Source: an uncultured Collinsella sp. (lineage in GTDB: Bacteria > Actinomycetota > Coriobacteriia > Coriobacteriales > Coriobacteriaceae). From it: 64,000 nt of DNA. The position numbers and the translations under genes were made by a program. Under the pieces are notes generated by a model, which was not told the DNA's origin, ran no database searches, and was given only the letters and a program-made list of their open reading frames with translations. Where the stretch lies: NCBI GenBank assembly GCA_949288855.1, contig CASELS010000003.1, forward strand, positions 1 to 64,000, written 5' to 3'. Below, in pieces: positions 33,564 through 42,802 of this stretch; positions within the stretch are counted from its first letter, which is position 1; each line of letters opens with the position of its first letter.

Positions 33564-33830
33564 CTACGCCTCGACAGCCTCGGCAGCGGGAATGACGCTC
33601 ACGCGGTGCTTGACGCCCTTGTGGTACTGAACGGTACCGTCAACGAGAGCGAACAGCGTGTCGTCCTTGCCACGACCGACGTTGGCGCCGGGGTGGATAT
33701 GCGTGCCGCGCTGGCGAACGAGGATGTTGCCCGCCTTCACAACCTGACCGCCGAAACGCTTGCAACCAAGTCGCTGGGCGTGGGAGTCACGGCCGTTGCG
33801 GGAGGAACCGAGTCCTTTTTTGTGTGCCAT
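33564..33830 (-). CDS. rpmA: Ribosomal protein bL27
   Basis: A large-subunit protein whose N-terminus reaches the peptidyl transferase centre. The 88 residues start [16 protein letters not shown] with the family signature [20 protein letters not shown]. There is no cleavable N-terminal extension of the Firmicutes type, consistent with absence of a prp protease gene between rplU and rpmA. Confidence 0.97.
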   Translation of the reverse strand: MAHKKGLGSSRNGRDSHAQRLGCKRFGGQVVKAGNILVRQRGTHIHPGANVGRGKDDTLFALVDGTVQYHKGVKHRVSVIPAAEAVEA

Positions 33831-33871
33831 GTCTTTACCTGCTCTTTCAAACTACGTGCGGAGTGCCTGTG

Positions 33872-34237
33872 CTACTCGGCAGCCGGAGCCTCAGCCTCAG
33901 CGGTGGCCGTCTTCTTGGCGGCACGCGAGGTGGCCTGGACCTTGGTGACCTTCAGCTTGGTGAGCTGCTGACGGTGACCCTTGAGGCGACGATAGCGCTT
34001 GCGCTTCTTGAACTTGAAGACGATCTGCTTCTCGCCCTTGAACTGATCGACGATCTCAGCCGTGACCTTAGCCTTAGCGAGCTTGGTGGCGTCGGTGACG
34101 ATCTTCTTGCCGTCATTCAGGAAGATGACGGGGAGCTCGACCTTATCGCCGACGTTGCCCTCGAGCTTCTCGACGGTGATGACGTCGTCGGTGGCGACTT
34201 TGTACTGCTTGCCGCCGGTGGAAACGATTGCGTACAT
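33872..34237 (-). CDS. rplU: Ribosomal protein bL21
   Basis: A large-subunit protein. The 121 residues begin MYAIVSTGGKQYKV and contain KFKKRKRYRR..GHRQQLT near the normal end. An Ala/Glu/Pro tail (TATAEAEAPAAE) extends it, very like the tail of uS2 in this window. First gene of the rplU-rpmA-obgE-nadD-yqeK-rsfS run, with a near-consensus promoter. Confidence 0.97.
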   Translation of the reverse strand: MYAIVSTGGKQYKVATDDVITVEKLEGNVGDKVELPVIFLNDGKKIVTDATKLAKAKVTAEIVDQFKGEKQIVFKFKKRKRYRRLKGHRQQLTKLKVTKVQATSRAAKKTATAEAEAPAAE

Positions 34238-34278
34238 TCTCTAGACCCTTCATGCATCTGTTAGTGCAACAGCCGAGA

Positions 34279-34307
34279 ACTATAGCAGCCTCTGAGGTGC
34301 ACGTCAA
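34279..34307 (-). promoter_or_regulatory. Promoter of rplU-rpmA
   Basis: On the - strand TTGACG, an exact 17-base spacer and TATAGT (5 of 6 at both elements). The leader is about 35 bases and contains a small CTGTT/AACAG stem. Confidence 0.8.
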
Positions 34308-34360
34308 TGAAAATTCCCAGCTCGTACACAAGTTTTTGACACCTTATCGGTGCGGGACGC

Positions 34361-35104
34361 CTACAGGGGGTCGATGCGACCGCCCTCATCGTCTTCTCCG
34401 TATTGATCTGCGCGCTCAACCTCGATACGTGTGAAGCATGCGAGCTCAGGTGTTCCGGTCGAGGTGATAGGCTCTGTCTCCAGCGTGCCGGTGAGCACAC
34501 GGTCGATTGCCGTGAGGAGGATCTCCGGGCGAAGGGAGCCCTCGTTGCTGGAACGGGTTTTGAGCGTGATGCTCACGCCCCCGTCGGCTGGCTCCACCGA
34601 CCACGTTGCGAGCGTGGTGGCAAGATCGAGCACCTTTTCCTTCTTTCCGCGCAGGTAGTTCACCTTGCCCTTTGCCGCCACGGAACCGAGTGAGCGGTCA
34701 ATCTCCTCCGCCGCATGCGACGTGGCGAGGTAGATGCGGTAGTCCTGACGCGTGATTAGAAGACCGAGGGTGGGCGCGCGCATATCGATGTAGCCGGCCT
34801 GCACCGGTGCCAGGTCCTTTGGTGTTGCGGCGGTGAGCTTCTCAAGCGCTTCTGCGGCGGGGACGTAGCTTTTGAGAACAAGGTCGTACCATTCGCAGGC
34901 AGACGAGGTGGCTACCGGCAAAGCCGATGAGAACGCGATGCGCATATGCGGCGAGAAGCCCTGCGTGACGGCATAAAGCAGCCCCGCGCGGCGCACGGAC
35001 CGCTCGACGGTGCGCGCAACCTCCAGATGTCCCAGGTGTCTGAGTCTCCCCTGCTTGACGTAACGGACGCGCAGGCAGAAGAGCATGGGTTCCGCTACCG
35101 TCAT
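34361..35104 (-). CDS. TIGR03936/DUF2344 family protein
   Basis: A 247-residue protein of the DUF2344 family, normally encoded after or fused to the radical-SAM partner found here. It begins with (L)RVRYVKQGRLRHLGHLEVARTVERS, then GFSPHMRIAFSSALPVATSS, the family hallmark. The function is not established; the family is often discussed with ribosome or RNA modification because it neighbours rplU and RNase G genes. The ATG overlaps the radical-SAM stop by four bases (ATGA) and has GGGGGAGAGG upstream. Confidence 0.88.
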   Translation of the reverse strand: MTVAEPMLFCLRVRYVKQGRLRHLGHLEVARTVERSVRRAGLLYAVTQGFSPHMRIAFSSALPVATSSACEWYDLVLKSYVPAAEALEKLTAATPKDLAPVQAGYIDMRAPTLGLLITRQDYRIYLATSHAAEEIDRSLGSVAAKGKVNYLRGKKEKVLDLATTLATWSVEPADGGVSITLKTRSSNEGSLRPEILLTAIDRVLTGTLETEPITSTGTPELACFTRIEVERADQYGEDDEGGRIDPL

Positions 35105-36978
35105 GACCTCTCCCCCATCAGAACGTTTTCTGCGCCGAGCGTGGGGCACACACCGCAACCGGTGCAGCTTTCCCTCGTGCAATCGGCCGTGGTCTTGCCT
35201 GCAAGCGCGCGCCGCCATTCCCGCTCGAGAAAACCGCGCGATACACCGGGGCTCGTGTGCTCCCAGGGAAGGCGCGCGTCGAACGGGAACTCCTCATGCG
35301 CCACCTCGCGAAGATCGAAGCCGCATGCGGCGGCCGCGTCGAGCCAGCGACTGAGCTCAAAGTGCTCGGACCACGCGTCAAAGCGCTGCCCGCGCTCCCA
35401 GGCACCGAGGATGACCGGCGCGAGGGCGCGTCCGCCGCGCGACAGGACGGCCTCGATAAGGGATGTCTCAGCGTCATGGTAGTGCACGCGCACAGCCTTG
35501 TTGCGCACGCTTTTGAGCAGGAGCTGCTGACGCCGCTTGACCTCATCATCATCTAACTGCGCGCACCACTGGAAGGGCGTCCATGCCTTGGGGATAAATA
35601 CGGCGACCGAGATGGAGACGGAAAGGCCTCCGCGCCGGCCTTTGGGAACGACCTCGCGCGCGATGTCGAGGACGTGGTCGGCGAGCTCGGCAATAGCGAC
35701 GATGTCCTCGTCGGTCTCGCCGGGAAGGCCCATCATAAAGTAGAGCTTGCAGCGGCGCCATCCCGCCTCAAAGGCCGCACGGACAGCGCGCTCAAGATCC
35801 TCTTCCGTCACATTCTTGTTGATAATGTCGCGCAGGCGCTGGCTTCCCGCCTCCGGCGCAAAGGTGAGACCGCCCTTCTTCTCGCCTGCAACGGCAAGAG
35901 CCATCTCCACGCCAAAGGAGTCAAGGCGCTGGGAGGGCACCGAAACAGAGACGCCGGTCCCTTCCAGTCGATGGTTCAGCCTTGTGAGGATCTCTTTCAC
36001 GCAGGAATGGTCGGTTGTGGAGAGCGAGGTGAGCGAGACCTCGTCGTACCCGGTCTTCTCGAGACCGCGCATGACGGAGGAAACCACCTGGTCGGCGGTG
36101 CGCTCGCGTACGGGGCGGTAGGTGATGCCCGCCTGACAGAAGCGGCAGCCGCGCGCGCAGCCGCGCAGCACCTCGACCGACAAGCGGTCGTGGACAAGCT
36201 CGGTATAGGGAACGATGGACTGCGCCAAGGGGTCGGTCGCACCAAAGTCACGCACCACGCGCTTGTAAACGACAGAAGGCACCTGGTCGTCGCTAACTGG
36301 TACGGTATAGCCCCAGCGCGTGCACGGCCCATCATGGCGGACCTCATAGAGCGAAGGAACGTAAACGCCACCTACCTTGGCGAGTTCGAGCAACATCTCG
36401 GCCCGCGAGCGCCCCTCATCGCGCAGACGACGATGAGCCTCGCAGAACTCGACAATCTGCTCCTCCCCCTCGCCGATGAGGATGGCGTCGAAGAAGTCGC
36501 AGTAGGGCTCGGGGTTGTAGATGGAAGGTCCGCCGGCGATGACGAGCGGGTCATCCTCCCCGCGATCGGCGGCAAGCTTGGGGATTCCAGCGAGGTCGAG
36601 CCCCTCCAACACATTGGTGACAGCCATCTCGTGCGGGATATGGAACCCAACAACGTCAAAGGATGCGACCGGGGCGGCACCCTCGAGCGAAAGGAGCGGG
36701 ATGCCGGCCGCGCGCATCGCATCGGCCATATCGACCCAGGGGATGTAGCCGCGCTCGCATGAGATGCCGGGCGCCTGGTTGAGCGCCGCGTAGAGGATGG
36801 CGATGCCCTGGTTAGGCAGGCCGACGTCATACACATCCGGGTAGATGAGGCAGGCGCGGTATGAGGCATCCTGCTCGGAGAGCGTGCCCCACTCGTGGTT
36901 GATATAGCGGCTCGGCTTCTCTACATGGGCGAGGAGCGGCTCAATGTCAGCGAATCGGTTCTCGTACGGTGTGCGCAC
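35101..36978 (-). CDS. B12-binding-domain radical SAM protein (TIGR03960 family)
   Basis: A 625-residue radical SAM enzyme of unknown substrate. The N-terminal part (about 1-200) has cobalamin-domain-like DVYDVGLPNQGI and GFHIP.EM..TNVLEGLDLAG; the radical SAM cluster motif CARGCRFC (CxxxCxxC) is near residue 275, followed by TGYDEVSLTSLS.TD. A C-terminal CTGCGVCP motif could bind another cluster or metal. The start is GTG at 36978. It is coupled to the DUF2344 protein and lies at the end of the cell-shape run. Confidence 0.88.
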   Translation of the reverse strand: MRTPYENRFADIEPLLAHVEKPSRYINHEWGTLSEQDASYRACLIYPDVYDVGLPNQGIAILYAALNQAPGISCERGYIPWVDMADAMRAAGIPLLSLEGAAPVASFDVVGFHIPHEMAVTNVLEGLDLAGIPKLAADRGEDDPLVIAGGPSIYNPEPYCDFFDAILIGEGEEQIVEFCEAHRRLRDEGRSRAEMLLELAKVGGVYVPSLYEVRHDGPCTRWGYTVPVSDDQVPSVVYKRVVRDFGATDPLAQSIVPYTELVHDRLSVEVLRGCARGCRFCQAGITYRPVRERTADQVVSSVMRGLEKTGYDEVSLTSLSTTDHSCVKEILTRLNHRLEGTGVSVSVPSQRLDSFGVEMALAVAGEKKGGLTFAPEAGSQRLRDIINKNVTEEDLERAVRAAFEAGWRRCKLYFMMGLPGETDEDIVAIAELADHVLDIAREVVPKGRRGGLSVSISVAVFIPKAWTPFQWCAQLDDDEVKRRQQLLLKSVRNKAVRVHYHDAETSLIEAVLSRGGRALAPVILGAWERGQRFDAWSEHFELSRWLDAAAACGFDLREVAHEEFPFDARLPWEHTSPGVSRGFLEREWRRALAGKTTADCTRESCTGCGVCPTLGAENVLMGERS

Positions 36979-36981
36979 GCT

Positions 36982-37935
36982 CTAGATCACCTCCTGAGAG
37001 GCCTGGGGCTGAGAGGCGCCGGCCCTAACTTGGTTCACGAGGTCGTTACCGCGTGATATCGCTTCGCGCGCGACGCCGGCAGCCGTTCTCACCCGTTCGT
37101 TCAGCCGGTCGTACTCAAGGCCGTGCGCGTAGAGGGCGGCAAGGGCCATGCCCATTCCGTAGGTGCCGAATCCGCCGATGAGGCCTTTTACAGCAAAGGA
37201 AAGACGCGGCACCTGAGCGCAGGCGGCGCGCGACAGGGTGCGGAGCACAAGCCCCGAAAGCACCACGCCAGCAATCTCATAGCCGCGCTCAGGACGCAGG
37301 CGGTAGCCGTAGGTAGAGGCCAGCTTGAGCGCCATACCCACCTCAGCGAAGGTCATGACCGGGAAATTAGAACCAGGCATGAACACGAGGACGCCGGTGG
37401 CGAGGTTCGCAAGTGCGGTGGTGGTGACGATGCGGTTCGCCGCCGCCTCGCGCATGAACGGGAAGTTGGCGGCAAAGGCCGCGTCCTTCTCGGTGCGGTC
37501 GAGAATCCAGCGAGACAGCGCATCTTTAAGATGAGCGGGGTCAGAAGCCGCGATGAGGCCAAGGAGCGGCGTATCGGCCTCGATGAACGGCACCTCGACG
37601 CTTGAGTCGGCGATTACGCAGACAGGCGCACCGCCGATCACGAGCTTCTGCACGGCATCTTCAAGGTAGGGAGAGCCCGAGGTGAGTACGAGCACCACGT
37701 CCGTATCCGCCTTGGGTACGACAGGTTCGGCCACGAGACGCTCCACACGCACGAGTGCAGAGGTGGTCTGCGGTATGAAGGCGTCGCGAACCGCCTCGAC
37801 GGTTGCGCGTGGAGCGGTGGCGTCAACGTAAACAGCCACGCGAACCGGCGTATCCGATTCAAGCGTAGCGTCCATGCCGAGCTTGAAAGCGTTCATGACG
37901 CCGCTTAGGGGAAGCTGCTCCCAGGGGATCTTCAT
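36982..37935 (-). CDS. DUF697-like membrane protein in the cell-shape operon
   Basis: About 317 residues. The N-terminal half (1-150) looks like an alpha/beta domain (VRVAVYVDAT, DVVLVLTSGSPYLEDAV, GAPVCVIADSS), reminiscent of a degenerate nucleotide-binding fold without a P-loop. The C-terminal half (about 168-275) carries hydrophobic helices with a DUF697-like pattern (TALANLATGVLVFMPGSN, MALKLASTYGY). The start is ATG at 37935 with GAAGGG; a GTG at 37965 overlapping the rodA stop is an alternative. Position between rodA and the radical-SAM gene suggests an envelope role, but the function is unknown. Confidence 0.7.
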   Translation of the reverse strand: MKIPWEQLPLSGVMNAFKLGMDATLESDTPVRVAVYVDATAPRATVEAVRDAFIPQTTSALVRVERLVAEPVVPKADTDVVLVLTSGSPYLEDAVQKLVIGGAPVCVIADSSVEVPFIEADTPLLGLIAASDPAHLKDALSRWILDRTEKDAAFAANFPFMREAAANRIVTTTALANLATGVLVFMPGSNFPVMTFAEVGMALKLASTYGYRLRPERGYEIAGVVLSGLVLRTLSRAACAQVPRLSFAVKGLIGGFGTYGMGMALAALYAHGLEYDRLNERVRTAAGVAREAISRGNDLVNQVRAGASQPQASQEVI

Positions 37936-37961
37936 GATGAGCCCTTCGTCAGAGGTCTTTG

Positions 37962-39167
37962 TCACGCTGCCTTAGCGCGACATCTCCAGATTGATTGTAC
38001 GATGCCCACGGCCGTGCACTGCGCGATCATGGAAGATGAACCAAAGCTTATGAAAGGCAGCGGGATGCCCGTGATGGGCATGAGGCCAATGCACATGCCG
38101 ATGTTCTCAAAGATCTGGAACATCCACATGCCCACAATGCCCACGCATACAAGACGCAAAAACAGGTTGTCGCTCTTTACCGCCACATGGATAGTCGAGA
38201 GCATGAGGGTGGCAAAGAGGATGAGGACGAGCATGGCGCCGGCGAAGCCGAACGTCTCGGATAGAAGCGCGAACACAAAGTCGGTATGCGCCTCGGGCAA
38301 GAAGCCAGACCCGGACTGGGTGGCGTTTCCGATGCCCTTGCCAAAGAATCCGCCGGAGCCCACGGCAATCAGCGACTGCAGGAGGTTGTAGCCGTCGCTC
38401 GACGTATCGGCAGAGGGGTCGATGAAGACGAGCAGGCGGTTCATCTGATACTGCTTGATAAGCGAGGCGCTGTCTCCAAAGAGGCCGTCAATGACCGAAT
38501 CGGTTGCCAAGATGAGGGACACAAGGCCGATAATGAGAGCGATGGTTGAGAGCACCCACTCCTTGCGCGCTCCGCTCATCATGATGATCACTGCTCCGGC
38601 AAAAAACACCACGAGCGAGCTGCCCAGGTCACCTTGGATGATGATGCATACGAACGGGATGGCGAGCATGCCGCAGAGCTTCATGTAGTCGCGCACGGTG
38701 TCGATGCGTCCGTTGTACTGCGCGCCGAGCGAAGCCATGAAAAAGACCGTGAGAAGCTTTGCAATCTCTACCGGCTGGAAGGTGAGTCCGATGAGCGGAA
38801 AGCGAATCCAGCCCGTCATGCCCTGCGCGTTATGGGAAAGGCCGGGCACGAACGGCAGGAAGATGCAGACGATGTCGGCCACAAGGAGTGCGGTCGAGAT
38901 ATTGGCGAGGTTGCGGAGGTCCGAGCGCCAAACGGCGGTCGCGCAGATGATGCCGAGCGCGATGCCGAGCAAGTGGCGCGAGAAGGAGGCGTCGGCGATG
39001 GTGAGCGATGCGGACCAGATCACCAGGGAGCCAAACGCCATAAGGCCGACCCATGCGGCCAGCACGCCAACCTGCAACGTGGAGCGCCAGCTACCCTTAG
39101 CTTGCGAACGAGAGCGGTTTACGCGGCGGAGGCTGCTCTGAGAGCGCGACTGTGCTTGAAGCGGCAT
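37962..39167 (-). CDS. rodA: SEDS peptidoglycan glycosyltransferase RodA
   Basis: Polymerises glycan strands of the elongasome together with PBP2. The 401 residues include about ten hydrophobic segments and the SEDS signatures GMTGWIRFPLIGLTFQPVEIAK-like (QPVE, KL), GDLGSSLVVF, GFL.EAHTDFVFALLSE and TGIPLPFISFGSS. The start is ATG at 39167 with GGGAGG eight bases upstream. It is next to mrdA, supporting RodA rather than FtsW. Confidence 0.95.
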   Translation of the reverse strand: MPLQAQSRSQSSLRRVNRSRSQAKGSWRSTLQVGVLAAWVGLMAFGSLVIWSASLTIADASFSRHLLGIALGIICATAVWRSDLRNLANISTALLVADIVCIFLPFVPGLSHNAQGMTGWIRFPLIGLTFQPVEIAKLLTVFFMASLGAQYNGRIDTVRDYMKLCGMLAIPFVCIIIQGDLGSSLVVFFAGAVIIMMSGARKEWVLSTIALIIGLVSLILATDSVIDGLFGDSASLIKQYQMNRLLVFIDPSADTSSDGYNLLQSLIAVGSGGFFGKGIGNATQSGSGFLPEAHTDFVFALLSETFGFAGAMLVLILFATLMLSTIHVAVKSDNLFLRLVCVGIVGMWMFQIFENIGMCIGLMPITGIPLPFISFGSSSMIAQCTAVGIVQSIWRCRAKAA

Positions 39168-39181
39168 ATGGTCAACCTCCC

Positions 39182-41239
39182 TTAACGGACCGCGCTGTTG
39201 CCGGAGTCGGACGAGGTATCGGGCGCATCGTAGATAACGCCGAGGACATCGCGGATGGCGCGCGATGCCGTAGCGGATCCGCCGCCACCCTGCTCGAGCA
39301 CGGCAGCGACCACGTACTTGGGATCGTCGGCCGGCGCATAGGCGCAGAACCACGCGTAGTCGTCCTCGTTGTTCTTCTGACCCGTTCCCGACTTACCGGC
39401 GACCTCGGCGGGGAGGTTGTTGAAGTGCGAGGCAAGGGACCGGTCCGTGGAGTAGATAACGTCATGAATGCCACGCTTCACGAGCGCGAGGTCATCCTCT
39501 GAGTTGATCTTTGCCTCGAGACGTACCTTCTTACCGGATTCGTTGTAGAGATAGGCGTCCCCCTCCCCTTCTCGGGAGACCGCGGAATGAAAGACATGCG
39601 GCGTGTACTCGACGCCGTTCATGGCAATACCGGCGTAGACGCAAGCCATCTGAAGCGGCGTGACCAAGATGTCGCCCTGACCGATGACGATGTTGGTCAT
39701 GTCACCCGGGTTCCACGTACGTTGGTCGGCGGGCCAGTCCGAGAAATACTCCTCTTTCCACTTGGCATCGGGGACGCGTCCTTCAGCCTCACTAGGGAGG
39801 TCGACTCCCGTCCGCGAGCCCAGGCCCCACCGGCGGAACATCTCCTGGAGGCCTTCGGGCGCCTTGTCGTAGTAGAAGAAGTCACGGCCGATATCGTAGA
39901 ACACCGGGTCGCAGGAGTTGGCGATGCCGGATTGCAGATTCATGGTGCCATGGCCGGATTCGAGCCAGCACTTCTTGCCGTCCGCTTCGCCGTTGCCCGT
40001 CCAGAAACCGGTGCACTCCGTTGTGCGGGACGATGAGTAGATACCGTACTCAAGACCGGCGAGAGCCGAGAGGACCTTGATGGTGGATGCGGACATGTAC
40101 TGACCGTTAATGGCACGGTCGAGCATGGGGGTTCCGCTCTCCTCGCTGTTAAGTTCGTTCCACACCTCGGTGGACACGCCGCCCACAAAGACGCTCGGGT
40201 CGAAGGTAGGCAGGCTCGCGAGGCCAAGAATCTCGCCATTGGTGCAATCGAGGCACACGCAGGCACCGGCGCCCGCGTTTTCGTAGCCGGACTGCTTGGC
40301 AACGTCGATGGCATGCTTAAGGCCGTCCTCGCATGCCTGCTGGATCTTGACGTCAATGGTGAGTTTGATGTCCGAACCGGCGCGCGCCTCAACCGAGGAG
40401 CTCTGACCGGTTACGTTGCCCGAGGCATCGACGGTCACGATCTGTTCGCCCTTGATGCCCTGCAACAGCGACTCGTACTCGTATTCGACGCCGGCCTGGC
40501 CAACGACATCGCCCGAGCTGTAGGTGATCTGGCTGGCGTCGCCGGAGCCCACTTCCTTTTGGGCGTCAAGCTGCTCTTGGGTGACGGTGCCGGTATACCC
40601 AAGAACGTGTGCCGCGAGCGAGCCGTAGGGGTACTGGCGCTCGGTGCGCTCGTCCACCACAACGCCGGTAAAATCAGCGGCGTGCTCCTGAATGTAGGCA
40701 ACGGTGGAGCGGCGCACGTCGGTGGCGATGGTGTGGCGAGCCTGCGCGCCCTCGGTGTTGTCCTGAATGTTGCGGAGCGCGGCGACATACGGAATGCCGA
40801 GCACATTGGAGAGGTGACGCACGAGGACCGTGTCCTCGGCAAGGTCTCGGTAAGCCGTCACCGCAAGAGAGGGACGGTTGGTGACGAGCGCGTTGCCGTT
40901 ACGGTCGAGAATACGACCGCGCGGGGCCGAGGTGCGGACGGTACGCGTCTGGTTTTGCTGCGAGAGCGTGTCGTAATAGTCGGAGCTGACCATCTGCATG
41001 CTCCAGAGCTTTGCCGTAAGAGCGGCAAACATCGCACCTACGCCTGCCATGAGGAAACGGAAACGCCCCTTAAAGGTGACGCCGAGGGTGTTGCCCTCCC
41101 CTTCCGACGCGCGTGGGCGCGTGCCGTTGGCCGTGTCGTAGGTGTACTTCCCCGAGTAGCCCCTCAAAAAGATGAGCGATGCGATGATGACGAGAAGCAG
41201 CACCAAACCGGCTACGAGAACGATGATCTGAGCATCCAT
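39182..41239 (-). CDS. mrdA: Penicillin-binding protein 2 (elongation transpeptidase) with an extra N-terminal helix
   Basis: A class B PBP that crosslinks peptidoglycan during elongation. It has 685 residues. Dimerisation domain: PRGRILDRNGNALVTNRPS; transpeptidase motifs: S-T-I-K (in SASTIKV), S-C-D (in ANSCDPVFYD, the usual SxD of PBP2) and K-S-G (in AGKSGTG). Two N-terminal hydrophobic segments are visible, about 4-26 and 60-82; the second is the normal anchor, so the first 58 residues are an added membrane segment. It lies between mreD and rodA. Confidence 0.95.
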   Translation of the reverse strand: MDAQIIVLVAGLVLLLVIIASLIFLRGYSGKYTYDTANGTRPRASEGEGNTLGVTFKGRFRFLMAGVGAMFAALTAKLWSMQMVSSDYYDTLSQQNQTRTVRTSAPRGRILDRNGNALVTNRPSLAVTAYRDLAEDTVLVRHLSNVLGIPYVAALRNIQDNTEGAQARHTIATDVRRSTVAYIQEHAADFTGVVVDERTERQYPYGSLAAHVLGYTGTVTQEQLDAQKEVGSGDASQITYSSGDVVGQAGVEYEYESLLQGIKGEQIVTVDASGNVTGQSSSVEARAGSDIKLTIDVKIQQACEDGLKHAIDVAKQSGYENAGAGACVCLDCTNGEILGLASLPTFDPSVFVGGVSTEVWNELNSEESGTPMLDRAINGQYMSASTIKVLSALAGLEYGIYSSSRTTECTGFWTGNGEADGKKCWLESGHGTMNLQSGIANSCDPVFYDIGRDFFYYDKAPEGLQEMFRRWGLGSRTGVDLPSEAEGRVPDAKWKEEYFSDWPADQRTWNPGDMTNIVIGQGDILVTPLQMACVYAGIAMNGVEYTPHVFHSAVSREGEGDAYLYNESGKKVRLEAKINSEDDLALVKRGIHDVIYSTDRSLASHFNNLPAEVAGKSGTGQKNNEDDYAWFCAYAPADDPKYVVAAVLEQGGGGSATASRAIRDVLGVIYDAPDTSSDSGNSAVR

Positions 41240-41248
41240 GCGCTACTC

Positions 41249-41803
41249 CTAACGGATGCCCTTAAAGCGCGTTCCCTTGCCGCGAGCGCTGAAGCTTCGG
41301 CTTGAACCAGAGGCTTGGGAAAGCCCCATCATAAAGAGTGCTCCGATGATCGAGGAGAGTATACCGCTCGCAAGACCATGCCCAAGCAGCGCGGTGAGGA
41401 TACTTCCCTCGATGCCCATGATGACAAGAACAAGGCCGTAAACGAGATTCTCGGCAATGAGCGTGATGGCAAGGAACTGGAAGGAGCGGGATGAAAGCGC
41501 ACCGCCCACGCCAGCGCTGGCTGTGGCAAGTGAGAACGAGCCGACGGTGAGGATGAGGGCCATAAGACCGACGGGAACTGGTGCAGATAGGTCGTAGCTG
41601 AGGCCTGCGATAAAGCCGACAATGGCCGCAAGACCCGCATCGCCCTGAAGAGCGATGGCGCAGGCGAATGCGGCCATGAAGTTAATGCGGCCACCGAAGA
41701 CAGAGATTTGCGGACCCAAGGCCACTTGGAGAATGAAAGCGATGGCGCCCGCAATGATGATGGCGCGGTTGCCGCGTCCCGTATCGCGGTAATCAAAAGG
41801 CAT
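41249..41803 (-). CDS. mreD: Rod shape-determining protein MreD
   Basis: An integral membrane protein of the elongasome. About 184 residues with several hydrophobic helices, including ISVFGGRINFMAAFACAIA and GFIAGLSYDLSAPVPVG (the G..Y D motif of MreD), and a basic C-terminal tail. ATG at 41803, nine bases from GGGGAG; a GTG at 41809 overlapping the mreC stop is an alternative. Confidence 0.9.
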   Translation of the reverse strand: MPFDYRDTGRGNRAIIIAGAIAFILQVALGPQISVFGGRINFMAAFACAIALQGDAGLAAIVGFIAGLSYDLSAPVPVGLMALILTVGSFSLATASAGVGGALSSRSFQFLAITLIAENLVYGLVLVIMGIEGSILTALLGHGLASGILSSIIGALFMMGLSQASGSSRSFSARGKGTRFKGIR

Positions 41804-41805
41804 CG

Positions 41806-42786
41806 TCACTCACTCCCCTCGGTTGTGTCGGTTGATTCAGTCGAGCCTTCGCCAGATGTGTCACCCTGGCTGCGCTCTCCGCCGGCGGGCGTATTGTTTG
41901 CCGAAGCAACGTCTTGGTCAGTGGCGGTCTGCTCCTCGGAAAGAGAGGTTATTACCAAAACCTCCTCGTTGCTCTCGGTTCTCGATGCAGAGCTCACAAT
42001 AATCGTGTAGTAGACATCGTTGGAGTTCTTGGTAACGGAGGCAACCGTACCTATGGGAAGGCCCTTGGGATACACGCCGCCAATGCCTGAGGTGATGATG
42101 ATGTCCCCCTCTTTGACGTCTGCATCGACGGAGACGTAATCCATGCGCAGCGTGCCGTCAGGCTGACCCTGGACCATGCCCTGTGCGCGCGTATCCTGGA
42201 TCATTGCCGAGACGCCAGACCCCTCGTCCGTTAGAAGGCGAACCGTGGAGGCATTGGGAGCAACCTCGATAACCTGGCCGATAACACCCGTGGAGTTAGT
42301 GACGGGCATGTTCACGGAAATGCCGTCGAGAGACCCTTTGTCGATGGTGACCGTGTCAGACCAGGCGTCCGAGGACTGGCCGATGATGCGGGCGGCTGTC
42401 GACTGGAGGTTATAGGTAGACTGCAAATCGAGCAACTTCTCGAGCCGCTCGGATGTTGCCTGATACTCAGCGAGCTCGGCCACGCGTGCGGTAAGCTCGG
42501 CATTCTCTGCCTCGAGCTCGTCAAGTGTGGCACGCGAGGCAGTGAGGTTGCCAAAGATATTCCCGACAGCGTTGAAGGGAGCCGAGACGAGATTACCGGC
42601 CATGCGCGCAGGCGTGGTGATTGTCGTGACGCCGGCGCGCAGGGTATGGATGGGACCGGACTCCCCCTCACGAAGGTAGAACGTGAGGACGAGAATCGAT
42701 ACCACACATAAGACAATCAACGGGCGCAAACCCGTTGATTGCCGTCTTTGATTCAGGTTGGTCGAGTAGCTCTGATACTTAGGCAA
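41806..42786 (-). CDS. mreC: Rod shape-determining protein MreC
   Basis: A bitopic protein that activates PBP2/RodA. The 326 residues have a membrane helix at about 21-39, a coiled coil at about 80-120 (ATLDELEAENAELTARVAEL), then beta-domains with VTIDKGSLDGI, GVIGQVIEV and EGDIIITSGIGGVYPKGLPIG. The last about 45 residues are a Ser/Thr/Glu/Gly-rich tail. The start appears to be TTG at 42786 with AGGAGG ten bases upstream. Confidence 0.94.
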   Translation of the reverse strand: MPKYQSYSTNLNQRRQSTGLRPLIVLCVVSILVLTFYLREGESGPIHTLRAGVTTITTPARMAGNLVSAPFNAVGNIFGNLTASRATLDELEAENAELTARVAELAEYQATSERLEKLLDLQSTYNLQSTAARIIGQSSDAWSDTVTIDKGSLDGISVNMPVTNSTGVIGQVIEVAPNASTVRLLTDEGSGVSAMIQDTRAQGMVQGQPDGTLRMDYVSVDADVKEGDIIITSGIGGVYPKGLPIGTVASVTKNSNDVYYTIIVSSASRTESNEEVLVITSLSEEQTATDQDVASANNTPAGGERSQGDTSGEGSTESTDTTEGSE

Positions 42787-42802
42787 GAGCTATAGCCCTC
42801 CT

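Noticed and set aside
39182-41239. Apparently altered active-site motifs in PBP2 (SCD, KSG)
   Set aside because: SxD and KSG variants are normal for class B PBP2 enzymes, so catalytic inactivity is not indicated.
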